From Maribacter flavus (GTDB lineage: Bacteria > Bacteroidota > Bacteroidia > Flavobacteriales > Flavobacteriaceae): a DNA stretch of 64,000 nt. Where the stretch lies: assembly GCF_008386635.1 (NCBI RefSeq), contig NZ_VUOE01000001.1, forward strand, positions 1,364,001-1,428,000, in the 5' to 3' direction. Of this stretch, positions 35,556-44,903 are shown in pieces (position 1 is the first letter of the stretch; every line of letters starts with the position of its first letter). The position numbers and the translations under genes were made by a program. The notes below the pieces were generated by a model that did not search any database, was not told the origin of the DNA, and was given only the letters and a program-made list of their open reading frames with translations.

Positions 35556-36233
35556 TTAATGGGTGAAATGATGGTAAAGTGCAATGAAAATAAATCCTAC
35601 AGGTAGACCTATAGCATACACCTGAGCCAAACCTTTCATACTTTTCTTGTAAATGGAATTGGCACCAATGGATTGGAATGCCGAACTAAACCCGTGAAGC
35701 AGATGCAGGCTCAATAGCACAAAGGCCAAGACATAGGCTCCAACGCGCAATGGATTTTCAAATTTATGGACCAATTCCTCGTAATATCTAAAACCTTCCC
35801 CGCTTGGTAAAAGACCGGACATGTCTCCTTGAACGTATTTTACGTTTATTTCGGGAATCCAAAAATCAATAAAGTGCAACACCAAAAATGCCAAAACGAC
35901 CGCACCGCTCAACAACATGTTTCTGCTCATCCAAGTGGAGTTGGCATTGCCGTTATTCTTAACGTAGCTCTTTTGCCGTGCCTTGTTGTTTTTGATTTCC
36001 AAGATGAATCCCATTACGAAATGGAAGATTACGCCAAAAATGAGTATAGGCTGAAGAACGAATTGAACCGCCCAAAAAGTACCCATAAAATGGGAAGCTT
36101 CGTTAAAGGCATCCGGACTAAAAACCGATAAAATATTGATGGCAAAATGCTGTAGTAGAAAAACCATAAGGAAAAGGGCCGAAAGCGCCATCGCATATTT
36201 TCTACCGATTGAAGATTTAAAAAATCCGCTCAT
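35556..36233 (-). CDS. sdhC: Succinate dehydrogenase cytochrome b subunit
   Basis: Membrane anchor of complex II, about 225 residues with five predicted helices, as in B-type enzymes with a single large anchor subunit and two haems. Histidines suited as haem ligands occur in [25 protein letters not shown] and LHLLHGF. The start at 36233 ([16 protein letters not shown]) matches the family; a longer start would add eight residues. It sits just behind a promoter match. Confidence 0.93.
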   Translation of the reverse strand: MSGFFKSSIGRKYAMALSALFLMVFLLQHFAINILSVFSPDAFNEASHFMGTFWAVQFVLQPILIFGVIFHFVMGFILEIKNNKARQKSYVKNNGNANSTWMSRNMLLSGAVVLAFLVLHFIDFWIPEINVKYVQGDMSGLLPSGEGFRYYEELVHKFENPLRVGAYVLAFVLLSLHLLHGFSSAFQSIGANSIYKKSMKGLAQVYAIGLPVGFIFIALYHHFTH

Positions 36234-36254
36234 TGGTTGCTTTTTTAATTTGTA

Positions 36255-36285
36255 CAAATTTACTGCACGGGGCAGTTATTAACAA
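36255..36285 (-). promoter_or_regulatory. Bacteroidota-type promoter of sdhCAB
   Basis: On the minus strand TTG, 20 nt, TAAATTTG: both boxes of the TTTG/TAnnTTTG promoter are present. The -7 box ends about 21 nt before the sdhC ATG. Confidence 0.65.
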
Positions 36286-36675
36286 GTTTTCAAGAGTCTA
36301 AGTGTGCTTATTTAGACCCATTTTAAGAATGTTTTATAGACTGTTTAAGTACGATCTAAAAAACAGGGTTTATATGGGTTTATAACTTAAACAGATTGAT
36401 GGTTTTTTATAACGGTTCACCTAAAAATCTAGTATAATCAAACTACCAGATACTTGATTTGAATAATTATCGATTTTAGAAGGCTTGAAGAACAACCAAT
36501 CGATAAAGTCTTTAAAAATATTGATAATCAGAACTATATGTAAACCCTATCCCTTCGTGTAAGAATTACCAACAACACTTTGAATTGGTCTAAAATACCA
36601 TCGCTTAGTCGAAAAACAAGTTGTGTTTTTAGCTGCTTTCTTTTATTTCGACAGTTCATCCAGACCAATCACTAT
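36286..36675. other. Intergenic region upstream of the T9SS-secreted protein
   Basis: 390 bp of AT-rich sequence between divergent genes. I see no gene, RNA family or clear promoter for the rightward gene; the in-frame ATG at 36580 would add 32 residues ahead of a normal signal peptide and is not favoured. Confidence 0.4.
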
Positions 36676-39600
36676 ATGAAAATAGCTTTACGATCTACCA
36701 AAAGAAAAATTACCATACTTGCCGCCTTAGCACTTTTACTATTAAGTGCGGCTCCCTTTTTTATCGGATCAGGGCTAGATGCTCCCGAACCTCTTGGACG
36801 TTACCTAAACTTCAATTTTCCAGCGGCCGTACCCAACTCGAACGGTTTGCCGTATGCACCAGTGTACACCAATCTGACCTTTGACTCGCCCTTGACTTTT
36901 AATGAACTGCCAACATCGGCTAAAATTGTAGTCGGGCAAAGGGACGGAAAGATATTTTGGTTTGACAAGGACCCTGAAGTATCCCAAAAAAACATACTTC
37001 TGGATTTAAGTAATAAGGTAGGTGTAGTTTGGGACGGAGGCTTTTTAGGCTTTACTTTTCACCCGCAATTTGGTACCGCAGGGAACAATTACTTCTATAC
37101 ATATTACACCACTAAAGACCGTAATGGGAATAATTTCCCAAATATGTATACCACCCAAAGCTGCAATAGCGAGGAGTATTGGGGCAATTTTTTGATTCTA
37201 TCCAGATATACCATGAATCCTACGACCATGACTGTGAATGAAAGTTCGGAACAGGTTATGTTGAAGCTTAGAATGTACGGAACCACACACAGAGGGGGCG
37301 GACTTCTCTTTGGGGACGATGGCTATTTATATCTCACCACCGGGGATCAAACTGCCTTTAAAAAGTCGCAGGACATTGTAAACAACTTGGACGGGGGCGT
37401 ACTTCGCTTGGATGTGGATAGGAACCCTGCCCGCAGCCATGCGCCCATTAAGACCATGCCCCAAGACCATGGATTTTCAGATGAGATTACCGGGGTAGGA
37501 TATTGGATACCCAATGACAATCCCTTTCTAAGCCCCAACGGTGCACGCTTTGAGGAATATTACTCCATGGGTCATAGAAACCCACATAGAATGACAAAGG
37601 ACAGAGCTACCGGGAATCTGTATATTGGCGAAATAGGCGGAGGCCGCCACGAGGAAATCAATGTGGTCAAAAAAGGAAAAAATTATGGCTGGCCACTATA
37701 CGAGGGTCTTTTCAGGAGCACTTTTTGTGTATCCGGTCTTTACGGGAACATGCCGCATGAAGAACCCTTGGTAGCTTTCCCCAGATCCCAGGCGAATGCC
37801 GTTATTGGCGGATTCGTGTATAGGGGCGAGGAAATCCCGGAACTAAAGGGTAAGTATATTTGTGCCGATTATGGTGTTGGCGAGGAAATCTGGGCCGTGA
37901 ATACTTCCAACGGAACCTATGAACAGTTGGGTAATTTTAGTTCCACCAACATCATATCCTTTGGGGAGGACAAACAGGGAGAACTGTATATCCTGAAACA
38001 GGGCGTGTCCACGCTTTTTAAACTTTCCACCAAAAAATCATTCGAAGAGACCTTGCCCCAGACTTTGAGCGCAACGGGAGCCTTCAGCGATCTATCCACG
38101 CTGTCACCCTCACAAGGAATCTTCCCCTATGAATTGATCGAGTCTTTTTGGTCCGATGGTGCCCTCAAAAAAAGATGGTTGGGAATCCCTAATGACGGCA
38201 CGCACGATACACAAGAGGAACAGATCAATTTTTCCGAAAACGGAAATTGGGATTTCCCCATTGGATCTGTGCTGATAAAGCATTTTGAAATGCCCTTGGA
38301 TGAAAATAACCCATCGGTTACCAAACGTTTGGAGACCCGTTTTTCGGTCAAGGCGGCCAACGGTCAGTTTTATTATGTTACCTATAAATGGAACGAGGCC
38401 CAGACCGATGCGGTGCTATTGACATCCGGTTTGGATGAAACCTTGAACATGAAAAGGGCCGATGGAACGACCGAAGCCCAAGTCTGGACCTACCCCAGCA
38501 GAAGCGACTGCGCTACCTGCCATAATCCAAGCACCGGTGGTACCATTGGCACACGTACAAGATACCTCAACAAGGATTTAAGATATCCAAGAACGGGTAG
38601 AACCGCCAATCAATTGGTCACCTTGAGTCATTTGGGCATATTGGACCAAACGATCACGGATGCCAATACAAACTCCCTTTTAACATATAAAGCTTTGACC
38701 GATGCAAACGCCTCCTTGGATGAAAAGGCACGTTCCTACCTAGACCTTAATTGCGCCTATTGCCACCAGGCCGGTTCCGATGTTCGGGCGGATTTTGATA
38801 TGAGGATGGTGCTGAACCTGGAACAAACGGGGCTTTTGGATGCGGGAATTTTTAATTCCTTGGGCATCCCCGATGAAGCTATTTTGCAACAAGGTTCTCC
38901 GGAGAAATCCATTGTATACCTGCGAGCCAACAGTCTACAGGATGGAATAGCCATGCCCCCCATTGCAAAGAACAGTATCGATGCGCAGGGTGTGGCCCTT
39001 TTGGAAGCATGGATACGGCAATTGGGTTCGAACACCGGACCCAATGAGGTGAATTTGGCCTTGAACAAAGTGGCAGTACAGTCAAGTATCGGTTTTGGAG
39101 GGGATGCCGCAAAGGCCGTGGACGGCAACAGGAGCGGTCTCTATTCCAATGGTTCCGTAACGCATACGGATACGTCCAACAATCCATGGTGGCGGGTCGA
39201 CTTGGGAAGGGAGTACACTATCAGCAAAATCAATATGTACAATAGAACCGATTGCTGTTACGAGCGTCTGAGCGGTGCCAAACTCATGGTTGGAAACACG
39301 CCGAGCAACAATCCAGCCGACTATACAGAAGTGGGAACGGCCAATGCTGAACCCTCGCAATTCTTTACCAATGTCAACACCAGTGGTAGATACCTAATGG
39401 TATATTTACCTGGAAACAATAAAATTCTTTCCTTGGCAGAGGTAGAAGTCTTTGGAGAGGTGACAATCAACATTCCAGTGTACAATGTGCTGACATCACC
39501 AAACGTTGTGAACCTTCAGGTTGGCGAAACCTTTCAATTGAACGCCATTACGGAACCGGCCAATGCAACGGACGAAGGGGTTAGTTGGATTTCAAACGAC

Positions 39601-40521
39601 CCTAGTATTGCATCCATTGATGCCACAACAGGTCTGGTAACCGCAGTGGGTCCCGGTGAAATAGATGTAACCGTGACAACCAATGATGGCGGGTATAAGG
39701 CCAGTGCCTTGGTTAAGGTTGCCGGCACTCCCCAAAACCCAATTTCCGTTTATAACGTATTGACATCACCCAACCAAGTGAACCTACAGGTTGGGGAGAC
39801 ATTTCAGTTGAATGCGATCACAGAACCTGCCAATGCGACGGACCAAAGCGTTAGTTGGATTTCCAACGACCCTAGTATTGCCTCCATTGATGCCACAACA
39901 GGTCTGGTAACCGCCAATGGGGATGGTGAGATCGATGTCACCGTTACTACGAACGATGGCGGTTATAAAGCCAGTGCCTTGATAAAGGTAACCGGAGGTA
40001 CCGCTCCCAATATTTCGGTGTACAATGTGTTGGTGTCGCCAAAGACACTGACCTTAAATGAAGGGGAAACGTTCTTGCTCAATGCCATCGTTGAACCGGA
40101 CAATGCAACGAACAAAAATGTACGTTGGTTCTCGAATGACCCATCGATTGTTTCCGTTGATCCCGATTCAGGATTGGTGACGGCCAATGCCGTAGGTGAG
40201 ATGGATGTATCCGTTGTTACCGAGGACGGCGGCTATCACGCCACGGTGCTTGTCAAGGTAATTGCTCCAAATACCAGTTCCATAAAGCTGTACCCTATGC
40301 CGGCGACGGATACTTTCAACATAGACCTATCCGGATATATGGGCAAAGCTGTGGTGGTCAGTCTTTATGGGCCCGGTAACCAGTTATTGAAAACGGTAAG
40401 CTACCCTGCGAACCATCCTGCTGTAAATCAGTTTTCCGTATCGGAATATCCATCAGGGGTATATTACCTCTTGTTCGAATCCGCGGACGGTTATGAGGGA
40501 AAAACACTGATTATCAATTAA
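36676..40521 (+). CDS. Secreted multidomain protein: sugar-dehydrogenase propeller, diheme domain, F5/8C, three Big2, T9SS tail
   Basis: About 1281 residues. A signal peptide (to about 32) is followed by a soluble glucose-dehydrogenase-like (GSDH/PQQ-type) propeller, about 45-470, with FDKDPE, GGGLLFGDDGYLYLTTGD and KKGKNYGWPLYEG. Next is an SO2930-type diheme domain with CATCH (612-616) and CAYCH (693-697). Then an F5/8 type C (discoidin) domain starting NLALNKVAVQS near 793, three Big2 Ig-like repeats (about 933-1197), and a T9SS type A sorting domain (SIKLYPMPATDTF to the end). It is probably cell-surface or released; carbohydrate oxidation coupled to haem is inferred. Start chosen at MKIALRSTKRK. 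Confidence 0.88.
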   Translation: MKIALRSTKRKITILAALALLLLSAAPFFIGSGLDAPEPLGRYLNFNFPAAVPNSNGLPYAPVYTNLTFDSPLTFNELPTSAKIVVGQRDGKIFWFDKDPEVSQKNILLDLSNKVGVVWDGGFLGFTFHPQFGTAGNNYFYTYYTTKDRNGNNFPNMYTTQSCNSEEYWGNFLILSRYTMNPTTMTVNESSEQVMLKLRMYGTTHRGGGLLFGDDGYLYLTTGDQTAFKKSQDIVNNLDGGVLRLDVDRNPARSHAPIKTMPQDHGFSDEITGVGYWIPNDNPFLSPNGARFEEYYSMGHRNPHRMTKDRATGNLYIGEIGGGRHEEINVVKKGKNYGWPLYEGLFRSTFCVSGLYGNMPHEEPLVAFPRSQANAVIGGFVYRGEEIPELKGKYICADYGVGEEIWAVNTSNGTYEQLGNFSSTNIISFGEDKQGELYILKQGVSTLFKLSTKKSFEETLPQTLSATGAFSDLSTLSPSQGIFPYELIESFWSDGALKKRWLGIPNDGTHDTQEEQINFSENGNWDFPIGSVLIKHFEMPLDENNPSVTKRLETRFSVKAANGQFYYVTYKWNEAQTDAVLLTSGLDETLNMKRADGTTEAQVWTYPSRSDCATCHNPSTGGTIGTRTRYLNKDLRYPRTGRTANQLVTLSHLGILDQTITDANTNSLLTYKALTDANASLDEKARSYLDLNCAYCHQAGSDVRADFDMRMVLNLEQTGLLDAGIFNSLGIPDEAILQQGSPEKSIVYLRANSLQDGIAMPPIAKNSIDAQGVALLEAWIRQLGSNTGPNEVNLALNKVAVQSSIGFGGDAAKAVDGNRSGLYSNGSVTHTDTSNNPWWRVDLGREYTISKINMYNRTDCCYERLSGAKLMVGNTPSNNPADYTEVGTANAEPSQFFTNVNTSGRYLMVYLPGNNKILSLAEVEVFGEVTINIPVYNVLTSPNVVNLQVGETFQLNAITEPANATDEGVSWISNDPSIASIDATTGLVTAVGPGEIDVTVTTNDGGYKASALVKVAGTPQNPISVYNVLTSPNQVNLQVGETFQLNAITEPANATDQSVSWISNDPSIASIDATTGLVTANGDGEIDVTVTTNDGGYKASALIKVTGGTAPNISVYNVLVSPKTLTLNEGETFLLNAIVEPDNATNKNVRWFSNDPSIVSVDPDSGLVTANAVGEMDVSVVTEDGGYHATVLVKVIAPNTSSIKLYPMPATDTFNIDLSGYMGKAVVVSLYGPGNQLLKTVSYPANHPAVNQFSVSEYPSGVYYLLFESADGYEGKTLIIN
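39472..40266 (+). repeat. Three 270-bp tandem repeats encoding Big2 domains
   Basis: Units begin near 39472, 39742 and 40012, with an exact 270-bp period (90 residues). Units 1 and 2 are nearly identical over long stretches, including a 30-bp block around ATGCCACAACAGGTCTGGTA; unit 3 is more diverged. Suggests recent duplication or gene conversion. Confidence 0.8.
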
Positions 40522-40542
40522 AAAATAAACACGTGAACTCGT

Positions 40543-40571
40543 AAGGCCTTTACAAGTTAAAGGCCTTTTTT
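40543..40571 (+). terminator. Terminator after the T9SS-secreted protein gene
   Basis: Perfect stem AAGGCCTTT / AAAGGCCTT with a 7-nt loop and a T-run, 22 nt after the stop. It also lies just beyond the 3' end of the convergent gene at 40580 and could serve both. Confidence 0.8.
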
Positions 40572-40579
40572 ATTGGATT

Positions 40580-41008
40580 TTAGGACAGAGGCTCCTTTTC
40601 CTCTTTGATTCGGTCCAAACTCCACGCAACGGCGGCTTCCAAATCATTGAATTGACGTAGTGATTCCTTGAAGAACATTTTCTCCAAAACGATGCTCGCA
40701 AAACTACCTTGTGTGGAACCCACCACACTGTAATAGGACAACTGATGTCTGTTCTTGTAAAATTTTAACCATTCTGTAGGAACTACCGTATAACTGTTTA
40801 TACGATTGGAGATATAGGCAATGGGGGTCTCCTCCCCGAAAATTTCCTTGGCGGCCGCTACCGCCCTCTTGGCCATATTCCAGTCAAAAACAACCCCTTC
40901 CTTTATTTCCGAAATGACCAGACCATCAAAATAATAGAAAACCCCGAATTCAAACTCCCTTACCTCCCGTATTTTTTTGAAGTATGGAAGATCCTTAACA
41001 CGTTTCAT
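40580..41008 (-). CDS. Conserved hypothetical protein, STAS/SpoIIAA-like
   Basis: A 142-residue soluble protein. The pattern of alternating strands and helices (EFEFGVFYYFDGLVISEI, a helix MAKRAVAAAKEIFG, then TPIAYISNR, YYSVVGSTQG, and a C-terminal helix) resembles the SpoIIAA/STAS-like proteins common in Flavobacteriaceae. No catalytic motif. It stands alone. Confidence 0.6.
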   Translation of the reverse strand: MKRVKDLPYFKKIREVREFEFGVFYYFDGLVISEIKEGVVFDWNMAKRAVAAAKEIFGEETPIAYISNRINSYTVVPTEWLKFYKNRHQLSYYSVVGSTQGSFASIVLEKMFFKESLRQFNDLEAAVAWSLDRIKEEKEPLS

Positions 41009-41220
41009 ACTTTCAAGTTTTTTGTTTTATAGGTCAAGTCTGGACTTCTCGCAGCGCAGGGTAGAAAATTAACCAACCTGATAGTTATCGGGAAATCTCG
41101 GCAGGCAGCCATTGTAACCTTAACTTATTTTAATCAGTTTATCATTTGGACAAACACCTCTAAATGTACGGTTTATAATTGAAATAAAAGGTCAGAAATG
41201 CCCTGCAAATAGGGTGATAT

Positions 41221-41610
41221 TCAGTTTTCCATGTTCTTGAGCTGAATCTCCAAAGCCTTGGTAGAAAGTTGCACCTCGATAAAAGAAAGTATCAAGGAAA
41301 TCATGAGTGCAAGCAGACTGATGCCGAAGACAAGATTTGCCCAAAACGTGAGCTGGACGTAGATCAAAGACATGGTAATGACGGCCAGCAAAAAGCTAAA
41401 GATGGCCGTAGCCTGCATGTTCTTGATTATTGTCAGTCGTTTTTGTAGCTTTTTAACCTGTAAGCCTACGGATTTTGACCCCGTCTCCTCGAACTTTTGG
41501 TGCAATTGACGTATCAGCGCCGCGATGGCCAAATAACGGGCGTTATAGGCCAACATGGTCAAAGATATGGCCGGAAAAAGTAATGCGGGAATTCCTAAAG
41601 TTAGTTCCAT
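41221..41610 (-). CDS. DUF2721 family membrane protein
   Basis: A 129-residue protein with three hydrophobic segments (about 5-25, 68-88, 92-112) and the DUF2721 hallmark YNARYLAIAALIRQLH after the first. A coiled, basic stretch (VKKLQKRLTIIKN) precedes the second helix. Function unknown. Last gene of the minus-strand run, 13 nt after the cupin gene. Confidence 0.75.
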   Translation of the reverse strand: MELTLGIPALLFPAISLTMLAYNARYLAIAALIRQLHQKFEETGSKSVGLQVKKLQKRLTIIKNMQATAIFSFLLAVITMSLIYVQLTFWANLVFGISLLALMISLILSFIEVQLSTKALEIQLKNMEN

Positions 41611-41623
41611 TTAGTATTTTGTT

Positions 41624-41962
41624 TTAATCAATCGATATTCCAAAATATGACCAACTAACGTCCTCATCAAAGGGGTTTGATTGTGCATGAAGTTCACCGG
41701 GCTCAATGGTGATACACTTTCCTTTTGTTAAAATATGTTTTTCGCCATTTACCTCAAAAATGACTTTACCACTTTGAATGAAGAACACCTCGAACATGGT
41801 TTCGTGTAGATGAAAATCCACTTTGTCTCCTGGTTTAAAAACTGCAGTACCAAACATCATGAGGTGAGGTATTTCCCCTTTTGAAACCAAGGTCTTTTTC
41901 TTGATATGTTGATTATGGCTCACCCCTAGTTCTGGCAGTGTATTCCAATCTACTATTTTCAC
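41624..41962 (-). CDS. Cupin domain protein
   Basis: A 112-residue single-domain cupin. Motif 1 is recognisable as GDKVDFHLHETMFEVFFIQSG (split metal ligands His, His, Glu) and motif 2 as EPGELHAQSNP. These sites usually bind Fe, Mn or Zn; the substrate is unknown. 19 nt downstream of the VPS10-like gene. Confidence 0.82.
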   Translation of the reverse strand: MKIVDWNTLPELGVSHNQHIKKKTLVSKGEIPHLMMFGTAVFKPGDKVDFHLHETMFEVFFIQSGKVIFEVNGEKHILTKGKCITIEPGELHAQSNPFDEDVSWSYFGISID

Positions 41963-41981
41963 AGGTTTAATTGAATAAAAG

Positions 41982-44828
41982 TTAGTCTATCTTAAATGTG
42001 GTTAATTCTGTAATGCCATTGCCGGAAATCTTAACCACGTAAGTTCCTTTGGGCAGATATGTTTTTCCATCTTCTGCTTCCGATAACTTTGTTTTATGTT
42101 GTTTTAAGTAATTGTCTTTTCCGATTTTAGAGAAGGCTACATCAAAGGACAGAATATTGAAACCCTTATCCCCGTTTATCTCGGTCTCGCTTACCACAAT
42201 ATCGTCCTCGCTCAGGACGATGGCCTTAAAAGGGCCTTCCTTTGTGGTATAAAAGGTGATGTCCAAGCCTGGGGTTTGCGCTCTTGACCAGGAGCTTCTA
42301 GGGTTGCCCCATCTGCTGGAATGTTTGATATCGGTAAGTTCAAAAAGTTTCAATTTACTCTCCAAGGCCCGGGGTGTCATTTGCTGTAAGGTTGAAATAT
42401 TGGCCTTATAAATACTTCGCCCGTGCGTACCCACCAATAGGTGTTTTGCCTTTTCCTGTATGACCAGATCATGCACCGCCACGTAGGGAAGTCCGTTATC
42501 GAAAACCTCCCAGGAACCGCCCCTGTCAAACGAAACATAAAGGCCATTATCCGTTCCAACAAAAAGCAGATTTTCATTTTCCGAATCTTCCAAAATGACG
42601 TTAACCGAAGAAGTTGGCATGTTTTTGGCAATGGATTTCCATGTTTTTCCGTAGTCCTCGCTCACATAGATATAGGGCGTAAAATCATCCCAACGATATC
42701 CGTTCAATGCAACATAAACACGTTCCTTTTTATGTTTTGATGCCGTTACCCGGCTCACCCACAAATCCTTGGGAAAAGACCCTGAAATCAAATCCCAGCT
42801 ACCGCCTCCGTCCCTGCTTACCTGCACCAAACCATCATCGCTGCCGGTATATATCAGTCCAAACTTGAATGGCGATTCAGAAATGGTGGTCAAGGTACCA
42901 TAGGCCACGTTCCCCTTTTTTCCTCCCATTGTCAGGTCCGGTGAAATGGTTTCCCAAGTATCGCCTTGATCTAAAGACCGGTGCAACTTGTTTCCGCCCA
43001 AATACAGAATATCCTGGTTGTGCGAGGAAAGTAGTATTGGCGTTTGCCAATTGAATCGGTAGGGCGATTCTCCCAATTCGTGCTTTGGTTGGATGTACTT
43101 CCTTTTTCCGGTCTCCAAATCCAATCGGAAGTAATTACCAAACTGAAATCCCGTATACACGATATTTGGGTTCCTACTGTCTATTTGCACCTGCATACCG
43201 TCACCGCCCAAAATGGATTTCCAAGGGTATTGCCCGGACTGGTGCCATTCCCTATTCTCCTCCGCATTATGGGGCCCCATCCAAACGCCGTTGTCCTGAA
43301 GACCGCCATATACATTGTACGGTTCCTGATTATCTACATTTATGGCATAGAACTGACCCACGATCGGGGAGTTGTTCTTTATCCAGCTCTCCCCATCATC
43401 GTAGGAAATGTTGAGGCCGCCATCATTTCCATTGATCAAATGCCCGGACCTATCTGGGTTTATCCACAAAGCGTGATGGTCTGAATGTACATTATCCTCA
43501 TTGACCGCCATGTAGGTTTTTCCGCCGTCGTTCGATTTTAAAAGGGGAACACCCGCCAAATAGATTTTATCCACATTGGATGGGTCCACATTGATTTGGG
43601 CAAAGTAATACCCATAACTGTAGTATAGTCCGTCAATGTAATCCTGGTTCTGTTTTTTCCAATTGACACCACCGTCCGTGCTCTTATATACCTCCGCTCC
43701 AATGACGGGCGTATCAAAGAGCGATGCATTGGCATCTTCCAAGTAGGAAGCAAGGTCTGCCGGTTTTACGGCACCACTGAGCACCATTTGTTTTACGTTT
43801 TCGGCACGGTACTTTTCCTGAAAATTATTCGTTTTTAGAAAATCGTTGAGTTGTTTGTCCGATAATTTCAAAAACGCCTCCGTACCCATGTCCTTGAAAT
43901 CTTCCTTTTGAAGTCCTTCCGTTTTCTTTACATCGTTATCCTGTTTTGCTCTCCTGAACTGATTGTCATGCACGGCATAAACGGTGTTGTCATCGTATAC
44001 GGCAAGGCCGATTCTACCCACTCCCTCACCGGTAGGAAATCCACTTTGGGGCGTGGTTATTTTTTTCCAACTCGTTCCGGCATCGGTACTTTTATAAATG
44101 CCCGATGAATTGCCGTTCCCCAAAAAATCCCATGCCTTTCGATCCTTTTGCCACGTGGCCGCATACATGATATTAAAGTTTTTGGGGGCATGGGCCACAT
44201 CTATGATGCCTGTGTCATCGCCCACAAATAAGGTTTTTTTCCATGTTTTGCCACCATCGGTAGATTTATAAAGCCCCCTTTCAACATTGGTGGAATATAA
44301 ATGTCCTACCACGCCAACCACTACATCATTTGGATCATTGGGATTAATTAGGATGCGACCGATATGGTGCGAATCTGGCAATCCCATATTGGACCAAGTT
44401 TTTCCTTGGTCCGTTGATTTTAAAATACCGATGCCGGCATAGGTCGAGCGAGAGGCGTTGTTCTCGCCGGTACCGACATAGATTGTCCCCGATTCCCAAT
44501 GCACGGCAATGTCCCCAATGTTCTGTGTTGGGGTATTGTCCATAATTGGGGTAAAGGTCGTCCCGTTATTGTTCGTATACCAAAGTCCACCCGAAGCATA
44601 GGCCACATAAAATTCAATAGGCGATTTTGGATTTACAGCCACGTCCACCACACGCCCACTCATAATGGAAGGTCCAATATTCTTCAAAGGGATGTTTTTT
44701 ACCAAGGAAGCTTGACCCATTTGGGCCTTTTTTTCCAAGGATTTCAAAACCTCGGTTTGATCGGTGGGGGAAATCTGGGCCGTTAGCATGCTGAATCCCA
44801 ATAGAAGAAAGAAGGGTACTATTTTCAT
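41982..44828 (-). CDS. Sortilin-like (VPS10/BNR-repeat) propeller protein 1
   Basis: A 948-residue secreted protein (signal peptide ending LTAQ). It contains many Asp-box/BNR turns of the form S.D.G.TW or STDGGKTW, arranged as in the VPS10/sortilin-like and xyloglucanase-type propellers annotated 'glycosyl hydrolase' in Bacteroidota. No glycosidase catalytic pair can be confirmed. A helical insertion of about 90 residues interrupts the propeller near residues 285-376. The C-terminal end has a short beta-sandwich (LSEAEDGKTYLPKGTYVVKI) without a T9SS tail. Paralog of the 1053-residue protein at the other end of the cluster. Confidence 0.85.
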   Translation of the reverse strand: MKIVPFFLLLGFSMLTAQISPTDQTEVLKSLEKKAQMGQASLVKNIPLKNIGPSIMSGRVVDVAVNPKSPIEFYVAYASGGLWYTNNNGTTFTPIMDNTPTQNIGDIAVHWESGTIYVGTGENNASRSTYAGIGILKSTDQGKTWSNMGLPDSHHIGRILINPNDPNDVVVGVVGHLYSTNVERGLYKSTDGGKTWKKTLFVGDDTGIIDVAHAPKNFNIMYAATWQKDRKAWDFLGNGNSSGIYKSTDAGTSWKKITTPQSGFPTGEGVGRIGLAVYDDNTVYAVHDNQFRRAKQDNDVKKTEGLQKEDFKDMGTEAFLKLSDKQLNDFLKTNNFQEKYRAENVKQMVLSGAVKPADLASYLEDANASLFDTPVIGAEVYKSTDGGVNWKKQNQDYIDGLYYSYGYYFAQINVDPSNVDKIYLAGVPLLKSNDGGKTYMAVNEDNVHSDHHALWINPDRSGHLINGNDGGLNISYDDGESWIKNNSPIVGQFYAINVDNQEPYNVYGGLQDNGVWMGPHNAEENREWHQSGQYPWKSILGGDGMQVQIDSRNPNIVYTGFQFGNYFRLDLETGKRKYIQPKHELGESPYRFNWQTPILLSSHNQDILYLGGNKLHRSLDQGDTWETISPDLTMGGKKGNVAYGTLTTISESPFKFGLIYTGSDDGLVQVSRDGGGSWDLISGSFPKDLWVSRVTASKHKKERVYVALNGYRWDDFTPYIYVSEDYGKTWKSIAKNMPTSSVNVILEDSENENLLFVGTDNGLYVSFDRGGSWEVFDNGLPYVAVHDLVIQEKAKHLLVGTHGRSIYKANISTLQQMTPRALESKLKLFELTDIKHSSRWGNPRSSWSRAQTPGLDITFYTTKEGPFKAIVLSEDDIVVSETEINGDKGFNILSFDVAFSKIGKDNYLKQHKTKLSEAEDGKTYLPKGTYVVKISGNGITELTTFKID

Positions 44829-44903
44829 GGTAGATTATAAATTATAGGGTTTTGGAAAGTTACTAAAACTTTGTTCAAAGTCCCTTTGGACCAACAGAAG
44901 TAT

